A stretch of DNA of 64,000 nucleotides, from assembly GCF_016461825.1 (NCBI RefSeq), contig NZ_JAEMNU010000071.1:92380-156379 (forward strand). Direction: 5' to 3'. Within the stretch, counting starts at the first letter, position 1, and each line of letters begins with the position of its first letter. The DNA comes from Rugamonas violacea (GTDB taxonomy: Bacteria; Pseudomonadota; Gammaproteobacteria; Burkholderiales; Burkholderiaceae_D). Positions 43,455 to 51,788 of this stretch are shown in pieces. The notes beneath the pieces are model-generated. The model was not told the origin of the DNA, did not search any database, and worked only from the letters and a program-made list of their open reading frames with translations. The position numbers were made by a program, and so were the translations under genes.

Positions 43455-43621
43455 CGCTGGGTTATGATTAAAAATCCAATTTTAACTAATTATAAGCTTT
43501 TTCAGTAACCAGTTTTCACTCGGCAATAATTATATGGACGTAAAAAAAACCCTGGGACAGGGGTCGGATGGTGCTTGCCGGCCCGGCGGCGCACGCTCCG
43601 CCGGGCCGGTAAAACGTGGCT

Positions 43622-44260
43622 TTACGCCACCTCGGTGATGAATTCGGCGCGCGGACGGCGCACTTTCTTCAGTTGCACCAGCCAGTCGCCCTCGCCGGCG
43701 CGATAGCCCAGCGGCAAAATGACCACCGAGCGCAGGCCGCGCTCGCGCAGCTTGAGCACCTCGTCGACCTTGACCGGGTCGAAACCTTCCATCGGTGTGC
43801 TATCGACTTCCTCGTAGGCGGCGGCGATCAGCGCCGAACCCAGGCCGATATAGGCTTGGCGGGCGGCGTGCTCGAAGTTGGTTTCCGCATCGCGTTGTGG
43901 GTAGCTGCCCAGCAATTTTTGGCGGTAGGCCTCCCAGCCCTCGTTTTTCAGGCCGCGCTCTTCGTTGACCAGGTCGAACATATTGTTGATGCGCTCGGCG
44001 GTGTAATTGTCCCAGGCGGCAAACACCAACAGATGCGAACAATCGGTGATCTGGCCCTGGTTCCAGGCGTGCGGCTTGATCTGTTCGCGCACCGCCGGAT
44101 TGGTGACCACGATGACCTCATACGGCTGCAAGCCGCTGGAACTGGCCGTCAAACGCACCGCCTCCAGGATGCGATCGACCTTTTCCTGCGCAACATCCTT
44201 GCTTGGGTCCATCTTTTTGGTGGCGTAGCGCCATTCGAGTCGATTGAGCAATGCAGGCAT
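43622..44260 (-). CDS. Nitroreductase-family NAD(P)H oxidoreductase
   Basis: A 212-residue flavoprotein of the nitroreductase family (NfsB/YdgI-like). FMN-contact residues are recognisable: R-Y-A-T-K near residue 12, S-S-S-G-L-Q-P-Y near 40 and G-L-G-S-A near 140, plus the closing L-P-L-G-Y-R-A. It reduces quinones or nitro compounds with NAD(P)H. It is divergent from the AraC regulator with a 388-bp gap, so AraC may control it; this is inference. Confidence 0.9.
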   Translation of the reverse strand: MPALLNRLEWRYATKKMDPSKDVAQEKVDRILEAVRLTASSSGLQPYEVIVVTNPAVREQIKPHAWNQGQITDCSHLLVFAAWDNYTAERINNMFDLVNEERGLKNEGWEAYRQKLLGSYPQRDAETNFEHAARQAYIGLGSALIAAAYEEVDSTPMEGFDPVKVDEVLKLRERGLRSVVILPLGYRAGEGDWLVQLKKVRRPRAEFITEVA

Positions 44261-44648
44261 GGGATTTCACTTTCTGAGGGGTTGATGTACAGAGGTACTT
44301 GGGGGTAACTTACCAAGTTGCAAGTATTAATCAGGCGGCCTGCCACAGTCGGGCCTTGGCGCGGGGAGATGATCGTATCCCCCGGCAGCGTTTACCGGGC
44401 AAGCGCCCGCGCGGCGCCCATTTTCCGCCAACCTTTGCCGAAAATTATATTTATGGTAATATTTCCGCGAGTCCCCTCCTCGCCCTCGCCGCCATGCGCA
44501 GCACTGCACCGGCACCAGCTGACACCGCGCATTAACACCATGCCACAGCTGTTGCCCAGACCACGGAACCAAGCCCGGCTCGGTCCCTGATGCAGGTATG
44601 ACGACGCGGTCGCCGTGCGTTTTCAACTGGCGATCCACCGCAGAGACA
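44261..44648. promoter_or_regulatory. Divergent intergenic region with inverted repeat
   Basis: A 388-bp gap without a gene I can support. Near the nitroreductase start it has ACTTGG-N10-CCAAGT (44297-44318) followed by GCAAGTA, an inverted-repeat pattern of a size that fits a dimeric regulator. A short AT-rich tract lies around 44440-44465. The rest is ordinary GC-rich sequence. Confidence 0.45.
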
Positions 44649-45458
44649 ATGAAAGAATTCATCGCGTCCGAAGTGCTACCCAATACCACCGGTGCCTTGT
44701 TAATCCTCGGCACCTTCCGCGCCTTCGCGTTCCCCCGCCACATGCACGAAGGCTATTCGATCGGCCTGATCCACAGCGGCGTGAACCGCTTCGAGTGCGC
44801 CGGCAGCAGCTGGGCGGCCCGTCCCGGCTCCTTGTGCGTCATGAATCCGGAACAGATCCACAGCGGCGAAGCCGACTGCGAGGGCTGGACCTACACCAAT
44901 CTGTTCCTCGAACAGTCGGCCCTGCTCGGCGCGCTCGGCAAGGAGGCCAACGCCAGCCCGATCTGGTTCCGCCAACATGTGCTGGACGACCCGTTCGCGG
45001 TGGCCCGCTTCAAGGCCCTGGCCGAGGCCAGCGTTCCCGGCGCCGAATCGATGGCCGCCGAATGCGAATACACCTTGTTGCTGGCCCGTCTGGGGCAGAT
45101 CGCGCGCGGCCCGTCGCAGGAAAAAAAGGCCTCGGCCAGAGCCCTGCTGCGGGTGCGCGACATGCTCGACAGCGTCTGCGACCGCAGCATCGCGCTGGCC
45201 GAGCTGGCCCGGGTCGGCGACATGAACACCTTCCACCTGGTGCGCAGCTTCACCGAGGAGTTCGGCATTTCGCCCTACGCCTACCATATGAACCGGCGCT
45301 TGCAACGCGCCCAGCGCATGATCGAGGCCGGCACCTTCGTGGCCGAGGCGGCGTTCGCCACCGGCTTCACCGACCAGGCCCACTTCACGCGCCATTTCCG
45401 CCGCTTCCTCGGCATCACGCCGGGCCGCGTCGCCAAGTTCGTCAAGCGCAAACGCTAG
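44649..45458 (+). CDS. AraC-family transcriptional regulator
   Basis: A 269-residue regulator. The N-terminal cupin-like ligand domain carries F-P-R-H-M-H-E-G-Y-S-I-G-L (near residue 30). The C-terminal AraC double HTH (about 165-265) has S-I-A-L-A-E-L-A and the second-helix signature F-A-T-G-F-T-D-Q-A-H-F-T-R-H-F-R-R. The ATG at 44649 follows GCAGAGACA, a weak ribosome site; an ATG at 44598 is also possible. It converges on the large tryptophan-linked operon, so it is not part of it, though it could still regulate it. Confidence 0.87.
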   Translation: MKEFIASEVLPNTTGALLILGTFRAFAFPRHMHEGYSIGLIHSGVNRFECAGSSWAARPGSLCVMNPEQIHSGEADCEGWTYTNLFLEQSALLGALGKEANASPIWFRQHVLDDPFAVARFKALAEASVPGAESMAAECEYTLLLARLGQIARGPSQEKKASARALLRVRDMLDSVCDRSIALAELARVGDMNTFHLVRSFTEEFGISPYAYHMNRRLQRAQRMIEAGTFVAEAAFATGFTDQAHFTRHFRRFLGITPGRVAKFVKRKR

Positions 45459-45571
45459 CCCCCGTTTTCCGCCCTGGTTTTCCGCCCTCCTCTGCCGCCT
45501 TCCGCTCAAGCCCCCGTTCCAAGCCCGCCTCTCAAGCCAACCATTCAAGCCAGCCTCTCAAGCCCTCCTTT
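45459..45571 (+). terminator. C-rich, G-poor stretch: possible Rho-dependent terminator
   Basis: Between the convergent AraC and trpD genes the plus strand is strikingly pyrimidine-rich and G-poor. It holds about five degenerate 12-14 base units of the form TCAAGCC(C/A)(C/A/G)CCT. Such C-rich unstructured RNA is what Rho binds, so transcripts of the AraC gene may end here. No intrinsic terminator is visible. Confidence 0.4.
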
Positions 45572-46624
45572 TCAAGCGCGCAGCTGCTCCGGCGCCGCGC
45601 AGGCGACGCTGAAGGCGCGCAGCATCTCCAGCCGGCGCAGCGCCGCGCCGCTGGCGATGGCCTCGCGCGCCATGCCGATGCCGTCGCCGATGGACGGCGC
45701 CAGGTTGGCCGCGTACAAGGCAGCAGCACTGTTGAGGATGACGATATCGCGCGCCGCGCCGGGCCGATTCGCCAGCACCTCGAGCAGTATCTGGCGCGAT
45801 TGCAGCGCACAGTCGACCCGCAGGCAGGCGCTGTCGGCGCGCGCCAGGCCGAACTGTTCCGGCGCGATCTCATACTCGCTGATCCTGCCGTCGTGCAGCT
45901 CGGCCACCATGGTGGGCGCGCTCAGCGAGATCTCGTCCATGCCGTCGCGCCCGTGCACCACCAGCACGTGCCGCGAGCCGAGACGCTGCATGACGCGCGC
46001 CAGCGTGCCGACCAGGTCCGGGCGGAATACGCCCAGCAGCTGATTCGGTGCGGCGGCCGGATTCGACAGCGGCCCCAGGATGTTGAACAGGGTGCGCAGG
46101 CCCAGCGCGCGGCGCAACGGCGCCAGCCGCTTCATCGCCGGATGGTGGTTCGGCGTGTACATGAAGCCGATGCCGGTGTGCGCGATGCAGGCGCCCACCT
46201 GGGCCGGGTCGAGCATCAGGTTCACGCCCAGCGCCTCAAGCACATCGGCGCTGCCGCTGTTCGAACTGACGCTGCGGTTGCCGTGCTTGGCCACCACGGC
46301 GCCGGCGGCCGCGCTCACCAGCATGGCGGTGGTCGAGATATTGAAGCTGTGGCTGGCGTCGCCGCCGGTGCCGACCAGGTCGACGAAATGGCGGGCGTCG
46401 CGCGGCCCCCGCACCGGCACGCAAAATTCGCGCATGACCTGGGCGGCGGCGCTGATCTCGGCGATGCTCTCCGGTTTGGCGCGCCAGGCGATCAACAGCG
46501 CGGCGACCATGTCGGTCGCCACCTCCGCGCCCATGATGGCGCGCATCAGACAAACCATCTCCTCGTGCGGCAAATCATGGCCGGCGACGGCGCGCTGCAG
46601 TGCTTGTTGTGCTGTGATGCTCAT
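45572..46624 (-). CDS. trpD: Anthranilate phosphoribosyltransferase
   Basis: A 350-residue TrpD. The PRPP-binding V-G-T-G-G-D (near residue 87) and N-I-S-T blocks, the K-H-G-N-R-S-V-S-S loop (near 115), and the S-A-D-V-L-E-A-L-G segment are all present. It joins anthranilate to PRPP, the first of the four anthranilate-to-indole steps. Small departures from the consensus are a G-G-D-A-S-H-S-F loop and Asn in place of Lys after V-S-S. It is the last gene of the 13-gene operon, 13 bases after the decayed dehydrogenase fragment. Confidence 0.93.
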   Translation of the reverse strand: MSITAQQALQRAVAGHDLPHEEMVCLMRAIMGAEVATDMVAALLIAWRAKPESIAEISAAAQVMREFCVPVRGPRDARHFVDLVGTGGDASHSFNISTTAMLVSAAAGAVVAKHGNRSVSSNSGSADVLEALGVNLMLDPAQVGACIAHTGIGFMYTPNHHPAMKRLAPLRRALGLRTLFNILGPLSNPAAAPNQLLGVFRPDLVGTLARVMQRLGSRHVLVVHGRDGMDEISLSAPTMVAELHDGRISEYEIAPEQFGLARADSACLRVDCALQSRQILLEVLANRPGAARDIVILNSAAALYAANLAPSIGDGIGMAREAIASGAALRRLEMLRAFSVACAAPEQLRA

Positions 46625-46636
46625 GCTGGACTATTC

Positions 46637-47170
46637 CTATGCGTGGTGGTGACGCGGCGCGCACGGCAGGCCGCGCAGGCCCTGCAGGTAACGCGCCACC
46701 ATGGTTGGCGTGCCGCGCGCGCCGTGCAGGCAACAGCCGCGCGCGGTGCAACGGGCAACGTAGAAATCGCGGTTGCAGCGCAGCCCGACGGTGGCCTCGA
46801 TATAGTCGACCGCGCGGCCGTCACGCCGCCGCATCCGCGCCGGCGTGGCGAACACGATGATGTCGCCCAGCGCGAGCACCAGGCTGACGGTGCCGATCGC
46901 GTTGTCGAACCGCTTGCGGTCGATGGCGATCACGTAGACGTCCGCGCCGGCCAGCTGCCGCAACGGACGGGCGGGCCGCAGCCGGCCGGCATGCGCGCGA
47001 CCGCCTGGCGCGTGGCTGCGGCCCGTGTCGAAACACAGCACCGGCAAACGCGCGCCGATGCGCCGCGCGATCGGCAGGCCGCTCGCCGGCGCACCCAGCA
47101 CGCACACCACCGGCGGCGCACGCAGCTTGCCGGCGCGCGCGCCACAGCCGGTTCTGGCAAATACGGGCAC
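46637..47170 (-). pseudogene. Decayed N-terminal fragment of a UDP-sugar 6-dehydrogenase
   Basis: A 177-residue open frame starting at a GTG nine bases past trpF. It retains the order of motifs of UDP-GlcNAc/GalNAc dehydrogenases: V-V-C-V-L-G...G-L-P, V-L-C-F-D, L-A-G-A-D-V-Y-V-I, L-G-D-I-I-V and the T-V-G-L-R-C-N-R-D-F-Y-V-A block. The dinucleotide loop has lost its middle Gly (G-A-P-A-S-G), and the central and C-terminal domains with the catalytic Cys are missing (full enzymes are about 430 residues). It is therefore not an active dehydrogenase. The open frame may still be translated. I see Arg/Gly-rich degenerate stretches, a sign of drift in GC-rich DNA. Confidence 0.6.
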
Positions 47171-47178
47171 GGCGACGC

Positions 47179-47808
47179 TTACGCGGCGACCTTGCGCGCG
47201 GCCAGCTCCCGGTAAGCGCGCCGGACCTGGTCGACGAAGCTGTCGATCCGCGCCGGGTCCTTGTGGCCGGGCGTGCCCGCCTCGACCCCGGACGAGACGT
47301 CCACGCCCCATGGCGCGCAGGCCAGGATCGCCTGCGCCACGTTGTCCGGCGCCAGCCCGCCGGCGATCAGGGCGTTGCCGCAGTCATCCCGGCAGTCGCC
47401 CCAGGCGTAGGCGATGCCGCTGCCGGCGCCGGGATCCAACAGCGGCACGACGCCCGCCGGCAGGCCGGCGCCGCCGGCGCCGGGCAGGACGCGCTTGATC
47501 AAGGGCCGGCCAAGACGCAGCCAGTCGGCGGCCACCTCGTCGCCATGCAGCTGCACCAGGTCCAGGTCCAATGCCGCGGCAATCTGCTCGACCTCGCGGT
47601 AGGGCTGGTCCATGAAGACCCCGGCCAACTGGACCCGGCCGCGCAACTGCTCGGCCAGGGCGCGCGCCTGCGCCAGCGTCACCAGACGGCGCGAACCGGG
47701 CACGAACATCAGGCCGACGATCTGCACGCCGGCGCCGATGGCCGCCTCGGCATCGGCGCCACGGGTGATGCCACAAATCTTGATGACGGGGTCGGCGCGC
47801 TCACGCAT
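47179..47808 (-). CDS. trpF: Phosphoribosylanthranilate isomerase
   Basis: A 209-residue TIM barrel. The catalytic Cys is in V-I-K-I-C-G-I-T near residue 12; the catalytic Asp is in L-L-D-P-G (near 124); L-V-Q-L-H-G-D near 85 and A-G-G-L near 150 form the phosphate site. It converts N-(5-phosphoribosyl)anthranilate to CdRP. It overlaps trpA by 8 bases. Operon position and intact motifs indicate a working enzyme. Confidence 0.93.
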   Translation of the reverse strand: MRERADPVIKICGITRGADAEAAIGAGVQIVGLMFVPGSRRLVTLAQARALAEQLRGRVQLAGVFMDQPYREVEQIAAALDLDLVQLHGDEVAADWLRLGRPLIKRVLPGAGGAGLPAGVVPLLDPGAGSGIAYAWGDCRDDCGNALIAGGLAPDNVAQAILACAPWGVDVSSGVEAGTPGHKDPARIDSFVDQVRRAYRELAARKVAA

Positions 47809-48601
47809 GGGCGGCGACCACGGCGGCCGGCTTGAACGGCGCCAGGAAGGCGCCCGCCTCGGCGCAGGCGCTGGACGGGTCGGCCAGCCGCTTCATCAGG
47901 GCGCTGCCGATGATGACGCCGTCGACCTGGCCGCGCAGCGACTGCGCCTGGGCCGGCGTGCTGATGCCGAAGCCCAGCGCCAGCGGCACGCCGGTGGCGC
48001 GCCGCATCCTGCCGGCGAAATCGGCGATATCAGGCAGTTCGCTGCGTTCGCCGGTGACCCCGGTGACCGAGACCATGTAGATGAAGCCGCGCGCCACCTC
48101 GGCGATGGCGTCGATGCGGGCCTGCGCCAGGTTCGGCGTCACCATGAAAATGAAATGGATGCCCTGCGCTTCCAGCACCGCGCGCAGCGTGCCGCTTTCC
48201 TCCAGCGGCATGTCGGGCACGATCAGGCCGCTCACGCCGGCGGCGGCGGCGTCGCGGGCAAACCGCTCGAAGCCATGGTGCATCAGGATGTTCGTGTAGG
48301 TCATCAACACCACCGGCGGCAAGGCCATCCGGCCGCCCAGTTCGCGCAACTGGGCCAGCGCCAGCGGCATGGTCATGCCGTTGTCGATGGCCTGCTGCGA
48401 GGTGGCCTGGATCACCTTGCCGTCGGCCAGCGGGTCGCTGAAGGGCACGCCCAGCTCCAGCACGTCGGCGCCGCCGGCGACCAGCGCCGGGATCAACTCC
48501 AGCGCCGAATCCAGTTGCGGATAGCCCAGCGTCAGATAGGGCATCAGGGCCGGCCGGCCTTGCTCGGCCAGGCGGGTAAAACAGCTGTCGATTAAGTTCA
48601 T
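47801..48601 (-). CDS. trpA: Tryptophan synthase alpha subunit
   Basis: A 266-residue TrpA with the catalytic Glu in L-E-L-G-V-P-F-S-D-P (near residue 47), the catalytic Asp in D-P-L-A-D-G (near 58), L-I-V-P-D-M-P-L-E-E and G-F-G-I-S-T. It cleaves indole-glycerol phosphate to indole. I use the ATG at 48601 with GAGAG upstream; a GTG at 48616 would add five residues and overlap the trpB stop (GTGA), and is equally plausible. It follows the B3/4-TrpB gene directly. Confidence 0.93.
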   Translation of the reverse strand: MNLIDSCFTRLAEQGRPALMPYLTLGYPQLDSALELIPALVAGGADVLELGVPFSDPLADGKVIQATSQQAIDNGMTMPLALAQLRELGGRMALPPVVLMTYTNILMHHGFERFARDAAAAGVSGLIVPDMPLEESGTLRAVLEAQGIHFIFMVTPNLAQARIDAIAEVARGFIYMVSVTGVTGERSELPDIADFAGRMRRATGVPLALGFGISTPAQAQSLRGQVDGVIIGSALMKRLADPSSACAEAGAFLAPFKPAAVVAAHA

Positions 48602-48612
48602 GGCACTCTCGT

Positions 48613-50466
48613 TCACGATTGCAGGGAGGTGATCAGGCCGGCGATGACGGCCAGGTCCTTGTCGCCGCGGCCGCTGACATTGACCACCATCTTGGCGCCG
48701 CGCGGCAGCAGTTGGGCGACCTTGAAGGCGCCGGCGATGGCGTGCGCGCTTTCCAGCGCCGGGATGATGCCCTCGCTGCGCGACAGCAGTTCGAGCGCCT
48801 TCAAGGCCTCGTCGTCGGTCGCGCTGAGGTACTCGGCGCGGCCCGATTCGCGCAGCCAGGCATGCTCCGGCCCGACCATCGGGTAGTCCAGGCCGGGCGC
48901 GATGCTGTGGGTTTCCCGGATCTGGCCGTGCGAGTCCTGCAGCACGTACGAACGACAGCCCTGCAGCACGCCCAGGCGGCTGTCGGAGGCCGGATCGAGG
49001 CGCAAGGAATGCTGCTGCGAAGCGGCGCCGGCGCCGCCCGCCTCGACGCCGAACAGGCGCACGCTGGGCAGCCCGATGAAGGGGTGGAACAGGCCGATCG
49101 CGTTCGAGCCGCCGCCGACGCAGGCGACCAGCGCGTCGGGCAGCGCGCCGTCCTCCTCGGCGGCGAACTGGGCCATCGTTTCACGCCCGATCACCGACTG
49201 GAAGTCGCGCACCATGGTGGGGTACGGGTGCGGCCCCAGCGCGGAGCCGAGCAGGTAGTAGGTGGCGCCGGGATCGCCGACCCAATCGCGGATGGCCTCG
49301 TTGACGGCGTCCTTCAAGGTCTGCGAGCCGCTGTCGACGCCGATCACCGTGGCCCCCATCAGGCGCATGCGCAGCACGTTCAGGTGCTGGCGCGCCATGT
49401 CGCGCGTGCCCATGTAGATGACGCACTCCATGCGCAGGAAGGCACAGGCGGCGGCGGTGGCCACGCCATGCTGGCCGGCGCCGGTTTCGGCGACGACGCG
49501 GCGCTTGCCCATCTGCTGCGCCAGCAAGGCCTGGCCCATCGCGTTGTTGATCTTGTGGGCGCCGGTGTGGGCCAGGTCCTCGCGCTTCAAATAGGTCTTC
49601 ACGCCGAGCGCGTCGGACAGGTTGCTGGCCAGCGTCAGCGCGGTTTCACGTCCGACGAAGGAGCGCAGCAGCTTCTGGTAGCGCGTCTGGAAGGCCTCGC
49701 TGGGGACGATGCGCTCGTAGGCGGCGATCATCTCGGCCACAGCGGGACTCAGCGTCTCCGGGATGAAGGTGCCGCCGAACTGGCCGAACCACGCCGACGC
49801 CTGCGCCGCAGGGGCGCGGCGCAGCGAGCGCAAACGCGCCGCCGCCGCGCCGACGGCGGCCTCGACTTGCCCGGCCGCGATGCCCGGCACCACGCAACCG
49901 AGCACCAACACGGCGCGGGTGCGCTCGGTGATGACCTGGTGCACGCTGTCGCGCACCGAGAACAGCGAGAGGATCTTCTCGCCGTCGCGCAGCACCAGCG
50001 CGCCGCCGTCGATACTTTCGACACCGTCGCCGCCGAGCGGTTCGAAGCGCTCGCCGGGCCGGCTCAGGTCCAAGGTGAGCGGGCCCACCACCGCCGCCGC
50101 GTCGAACACGCCCAGCGAATTGAGGCTGTCCACGGCGACCTGGTTGACGTGGTCGACAATGCCGTGGACGCTGGGGACAGCGGCGTCCGGCTTGGCGAAG
50201 GCGCGCAGGATGAAGTTGGCGAACGACGGCGGCTGGCGCAGCGGATTCAGACCCAAGCTGCGCAGGAAGTCGGCGAACGGCGCCACGCCGGAGTGGCCCA
50301 GCAGGTCCTGCTTGCTCCAGCCGTGCCAGCGCCGGCGGGCGGCCGACCAGTCGGGCGCGGCGACGTCGGCGCAATCGCCGACGTCGACATGGCAGGCCAA
50401 CACCGCGACGCCGGGATAGCGGGCGCGCGCGGCGGCGCTGACTTCAATTTGTTGCGGTGTGCTCAT
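48613..50466 (-). CDS. trpB: B3/4-domain::tryptophan synthase beta fusion
   Basis: A 617-residue two-domain protein. Residues 1 to about 215 form a B3/4 (tRNA-editing-like) domain of the kind found in PheRS beta and in stand-alone COG3382 proteins, recognised by D-F-L-R-S-L-G-L-N-P, V-D-H-V-N-Q-V-A-V-D-S-L-N-S and G-E-K-I-L-S-L-F-S-V-R-D-S. Residues 225-617 are a full TrpB: F-G-Q-F-G-G, catalytic Lys305 in G-A-H-K-I-N-N, E-T-G-A-G-Q-H-G-V-A, C-V-G-G-G-S-N-A and the G-R-G-D-K-D end. Ordinary TrpB is about 400 residues and starts at the F-G-x-F-G-G motif. The ATG at 50466 overlaps the upstream gene by 4 bases, so the fusion is real and not a wrong start. The fused domain could edit mischarged tRNA or bind an indole product; this is inference. 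Confidence 0.9.
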   Translation of the reverse strand: MSTPQQIEVSAAARARYPGVAVLACHVDVGDCADVAAPDWSAARRRWHGWSKQDLLGHSGVAPFADFLRSLGLNPLRQPPSFANFILRAFAKPDAAVPSVHGIVDHVNQVAVDSLNSLGVFDAAAVVGPLTLDLSRPGERFEPLGGDGVESIDGGALVLRDGEKILSLFSVRDSVHQVITERTRAVLVLGCVVPGIAAGQVEAAVGAAAARLRSLRRAPAAQASAWFGQFGGTFIPETLSPAVAEMIAAYERIVPSEAFQTRYQKLLRSFVGRETALTLASNLSDALGVKTYLKREDLAHTGAHKINNAMGQALLAQQMGKRRVVAETGAGQHGVATAAACAFLRMECVIYMGTRDMARQHLNVLRMRLMGATVIGVDSGSQTLKDAVNEAIRDWVGDPGATYYLLGSALGPHPYPTMVRDFQSVIGRETMAQFAAEEDGALPDALVACVGGGSNAIGLFHPFIGLPSVRLFGVEAGGAGAASQQHSLRLDPASDSRLGVLQGCRSYVLQDSHGQIRETHSIAPGLDYPMVGPEHAWLRESGRAEYLSATDDEALKALELLSRSEGIIPALESAHAIAGAFKVAQLLPRGAKMVVNVSGRGDKDLAVIAGLITSLQS

Positions 50467-51788
50467 ACAGTCTCCTCGAAGCGCACGGCGGCGCCAGGTG
50501 TGGCCGGTGGAATGTCGCTCGCCGTCAGCAGGCGGTCGGTCGAGATCAAAATGTTGTAGTGGTTCGGAAAATGGCATTCGTCGAAGCCGAGCACCACGCC
50601 GATCGCCTGGTCGCCGATATGGAAGGTGTCGCCGACGTCGATGACGCCGGCGCCGGTCGCCTCCATGAAGCCGATGAAGCCGACCCGGTCGACCCGGTCG
50701 CCGCTGCCCAACCCGGCCTGGTCGGTGCTCACCAGCTCGTGCAGCTCGCCCGCGCGCACGCAGCGCGAACGCGCCTCGATCAGCGTCATGCCGCGCGCAT
50801 GGCTGCTGTGGCGCAGCAGCTTGACCAGGCGTCCGCCCAGCACCAGCTTGTTGGCCGCCGGCGCGCGCTTGGCCGCCAGCATGGCGTAGCATTGCGCCAC
50901 CAGGCGCGCCGCGTCGACGCCGTCGGCGCCATACTCGCCGCCGGCCTGGATGGCGTGGGCGAAGTGCGCCAGCACCCCCTCGTATTCATGGTAGAGCGAG
51001 GTCTTGAAGCCCTCCGAGTCCTGCAGGAAGTCGACCTCGGTGAGCCGTCCCTGGCTGTCCTCGAGCACGATGTCCTTGCGCTCGCCGTGCGCGTAGTCCC
51101 ACGACAGATGCGCCGTGACGGGAATGCCGCCGCCGGTCAGCAGCTCGACCTGCGCGCCCACGTCCAGCCCCGTCTCGTCGTAGCGCGCGCTGACGTCGAC
51201 CAGGCGCAGGCGGCCCAGCACCGCCGACAGGGAGTCGAACACGTTCGGGCCGTTGTCGGCGATGCAGCCGCCGCCGCAGGAGGCCGGGTTGAGATACCAG
51301 GTGTCGGCCCCGGCATGGTCCTCGATGCGCTCGTCGTAGTGCGCGTGCACGGCGCGGATGTCGCGCGCGGCCGGATCGAACAGGCGCGCCTCGCGCGCGG
51401 CGATCAGGTGCAGGTTGTAGCGGCGGTGGAAAGAGGTCAGCAGGCAAAGGCCGAGCTCCTCGGCGCTCGCCGCCAGGATCTGCGCCTCCTCCAGCGACAA
51501 GGTCAGCGGCTTTTCGCAGCACACGTGCTTGCCCGCCGCCAGGGCCTCCATGCCGGCCTTGAAATGCAGGTTGTTCGGCAGGTTGATGACCACCCCCACC
51601 ACGCGCGGATCGGCCAGCAAGTCGCGGTAGTCGAGGTAGGTGGCGACCGGGCCGGCGTCGTGCGCCGCCAGCTTGGCCCGATTCAGGTCGCACACGGCGA
51701 CCAGCTTGCATTGTCCGACCCGCGCGAAGCCCGCCACGTAATAGTGCGAGATCACGCCCATGCCGATGATGCCGATGCCGATGCTCAT
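50463..51788 (-). CDS. Gfo/Idh/MocA oxidoreductase with an extra C-terminal domain
   Basis: A 441-residue NAD(P)-dependent dehydrogenase. N-terminal Rossmann domain (G-I-I-G-M-G-V-I-S-H, residues 7-15) with the catalytic Lys in C-C-E-K-P-L (near 93), then the alpha/beta substrate domain. The segment equivalent to the catalytic G-G-x-H block reads C-G-G-G-C-I-A-D-N-G-P-N-V-F-D near 171-185, with Asn where His is usual. From about residue 336 a further 105 residues follow (H-E-L-V-S-T-D, G-V-I-D-V-G-D-T-F-H-I-G-D) that are not part of normal Gfo/Idh enzymes and that I do not recognise. ATGA overlaps link it to both neighbours. It probably oxidises a cyclitol or sugar hydroxyl. Confidence 0.85.
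   Translation of the reverse strand: MSIGIGIIGMGVISHYYVAGFARVGQCKLVAVCDLNRAKLAAHDAGPVATYLDYRDLLADPRVVGVVINLPNNLHFKAGMEALAAGKHVCCEKPLTLSLEEAQILAASAEELGLCLLTSFHRRYNLHLIAAREARLFDPAARDIRAVHAHYDERIEDHAGADTWYLNPASCGGGCIADNGPNVFDSLSAVLGRLRLVDVSARYDETGLDVGAQVELLTGGGIPVTAHLSWDYAHGERKDIVLEDSQGRLTEVDFLQDSEGFKTSLYHEYEGVLAHFAHAIQAGGEYGADGVDAARLVAQCYAMLAAKRAPAANKLVLGGRLVKLLRHSSHARGMTLIEARSRCVRAGELHELVSTDQAGLGSGDRVDRVGFIGFMEATGAGVIDVGDTFHIGDQAIGVVLGFDECHFPNHYNILISTDRLLTASDIPPATPGAAVRFEETV

Noticed and set aside
46637..47311. An active nucleotide-sugar dehydrogenase
   Set aside because: Only the N-terminal third remains, the glycine loop is broken and the catalytic Cys domain is missing.
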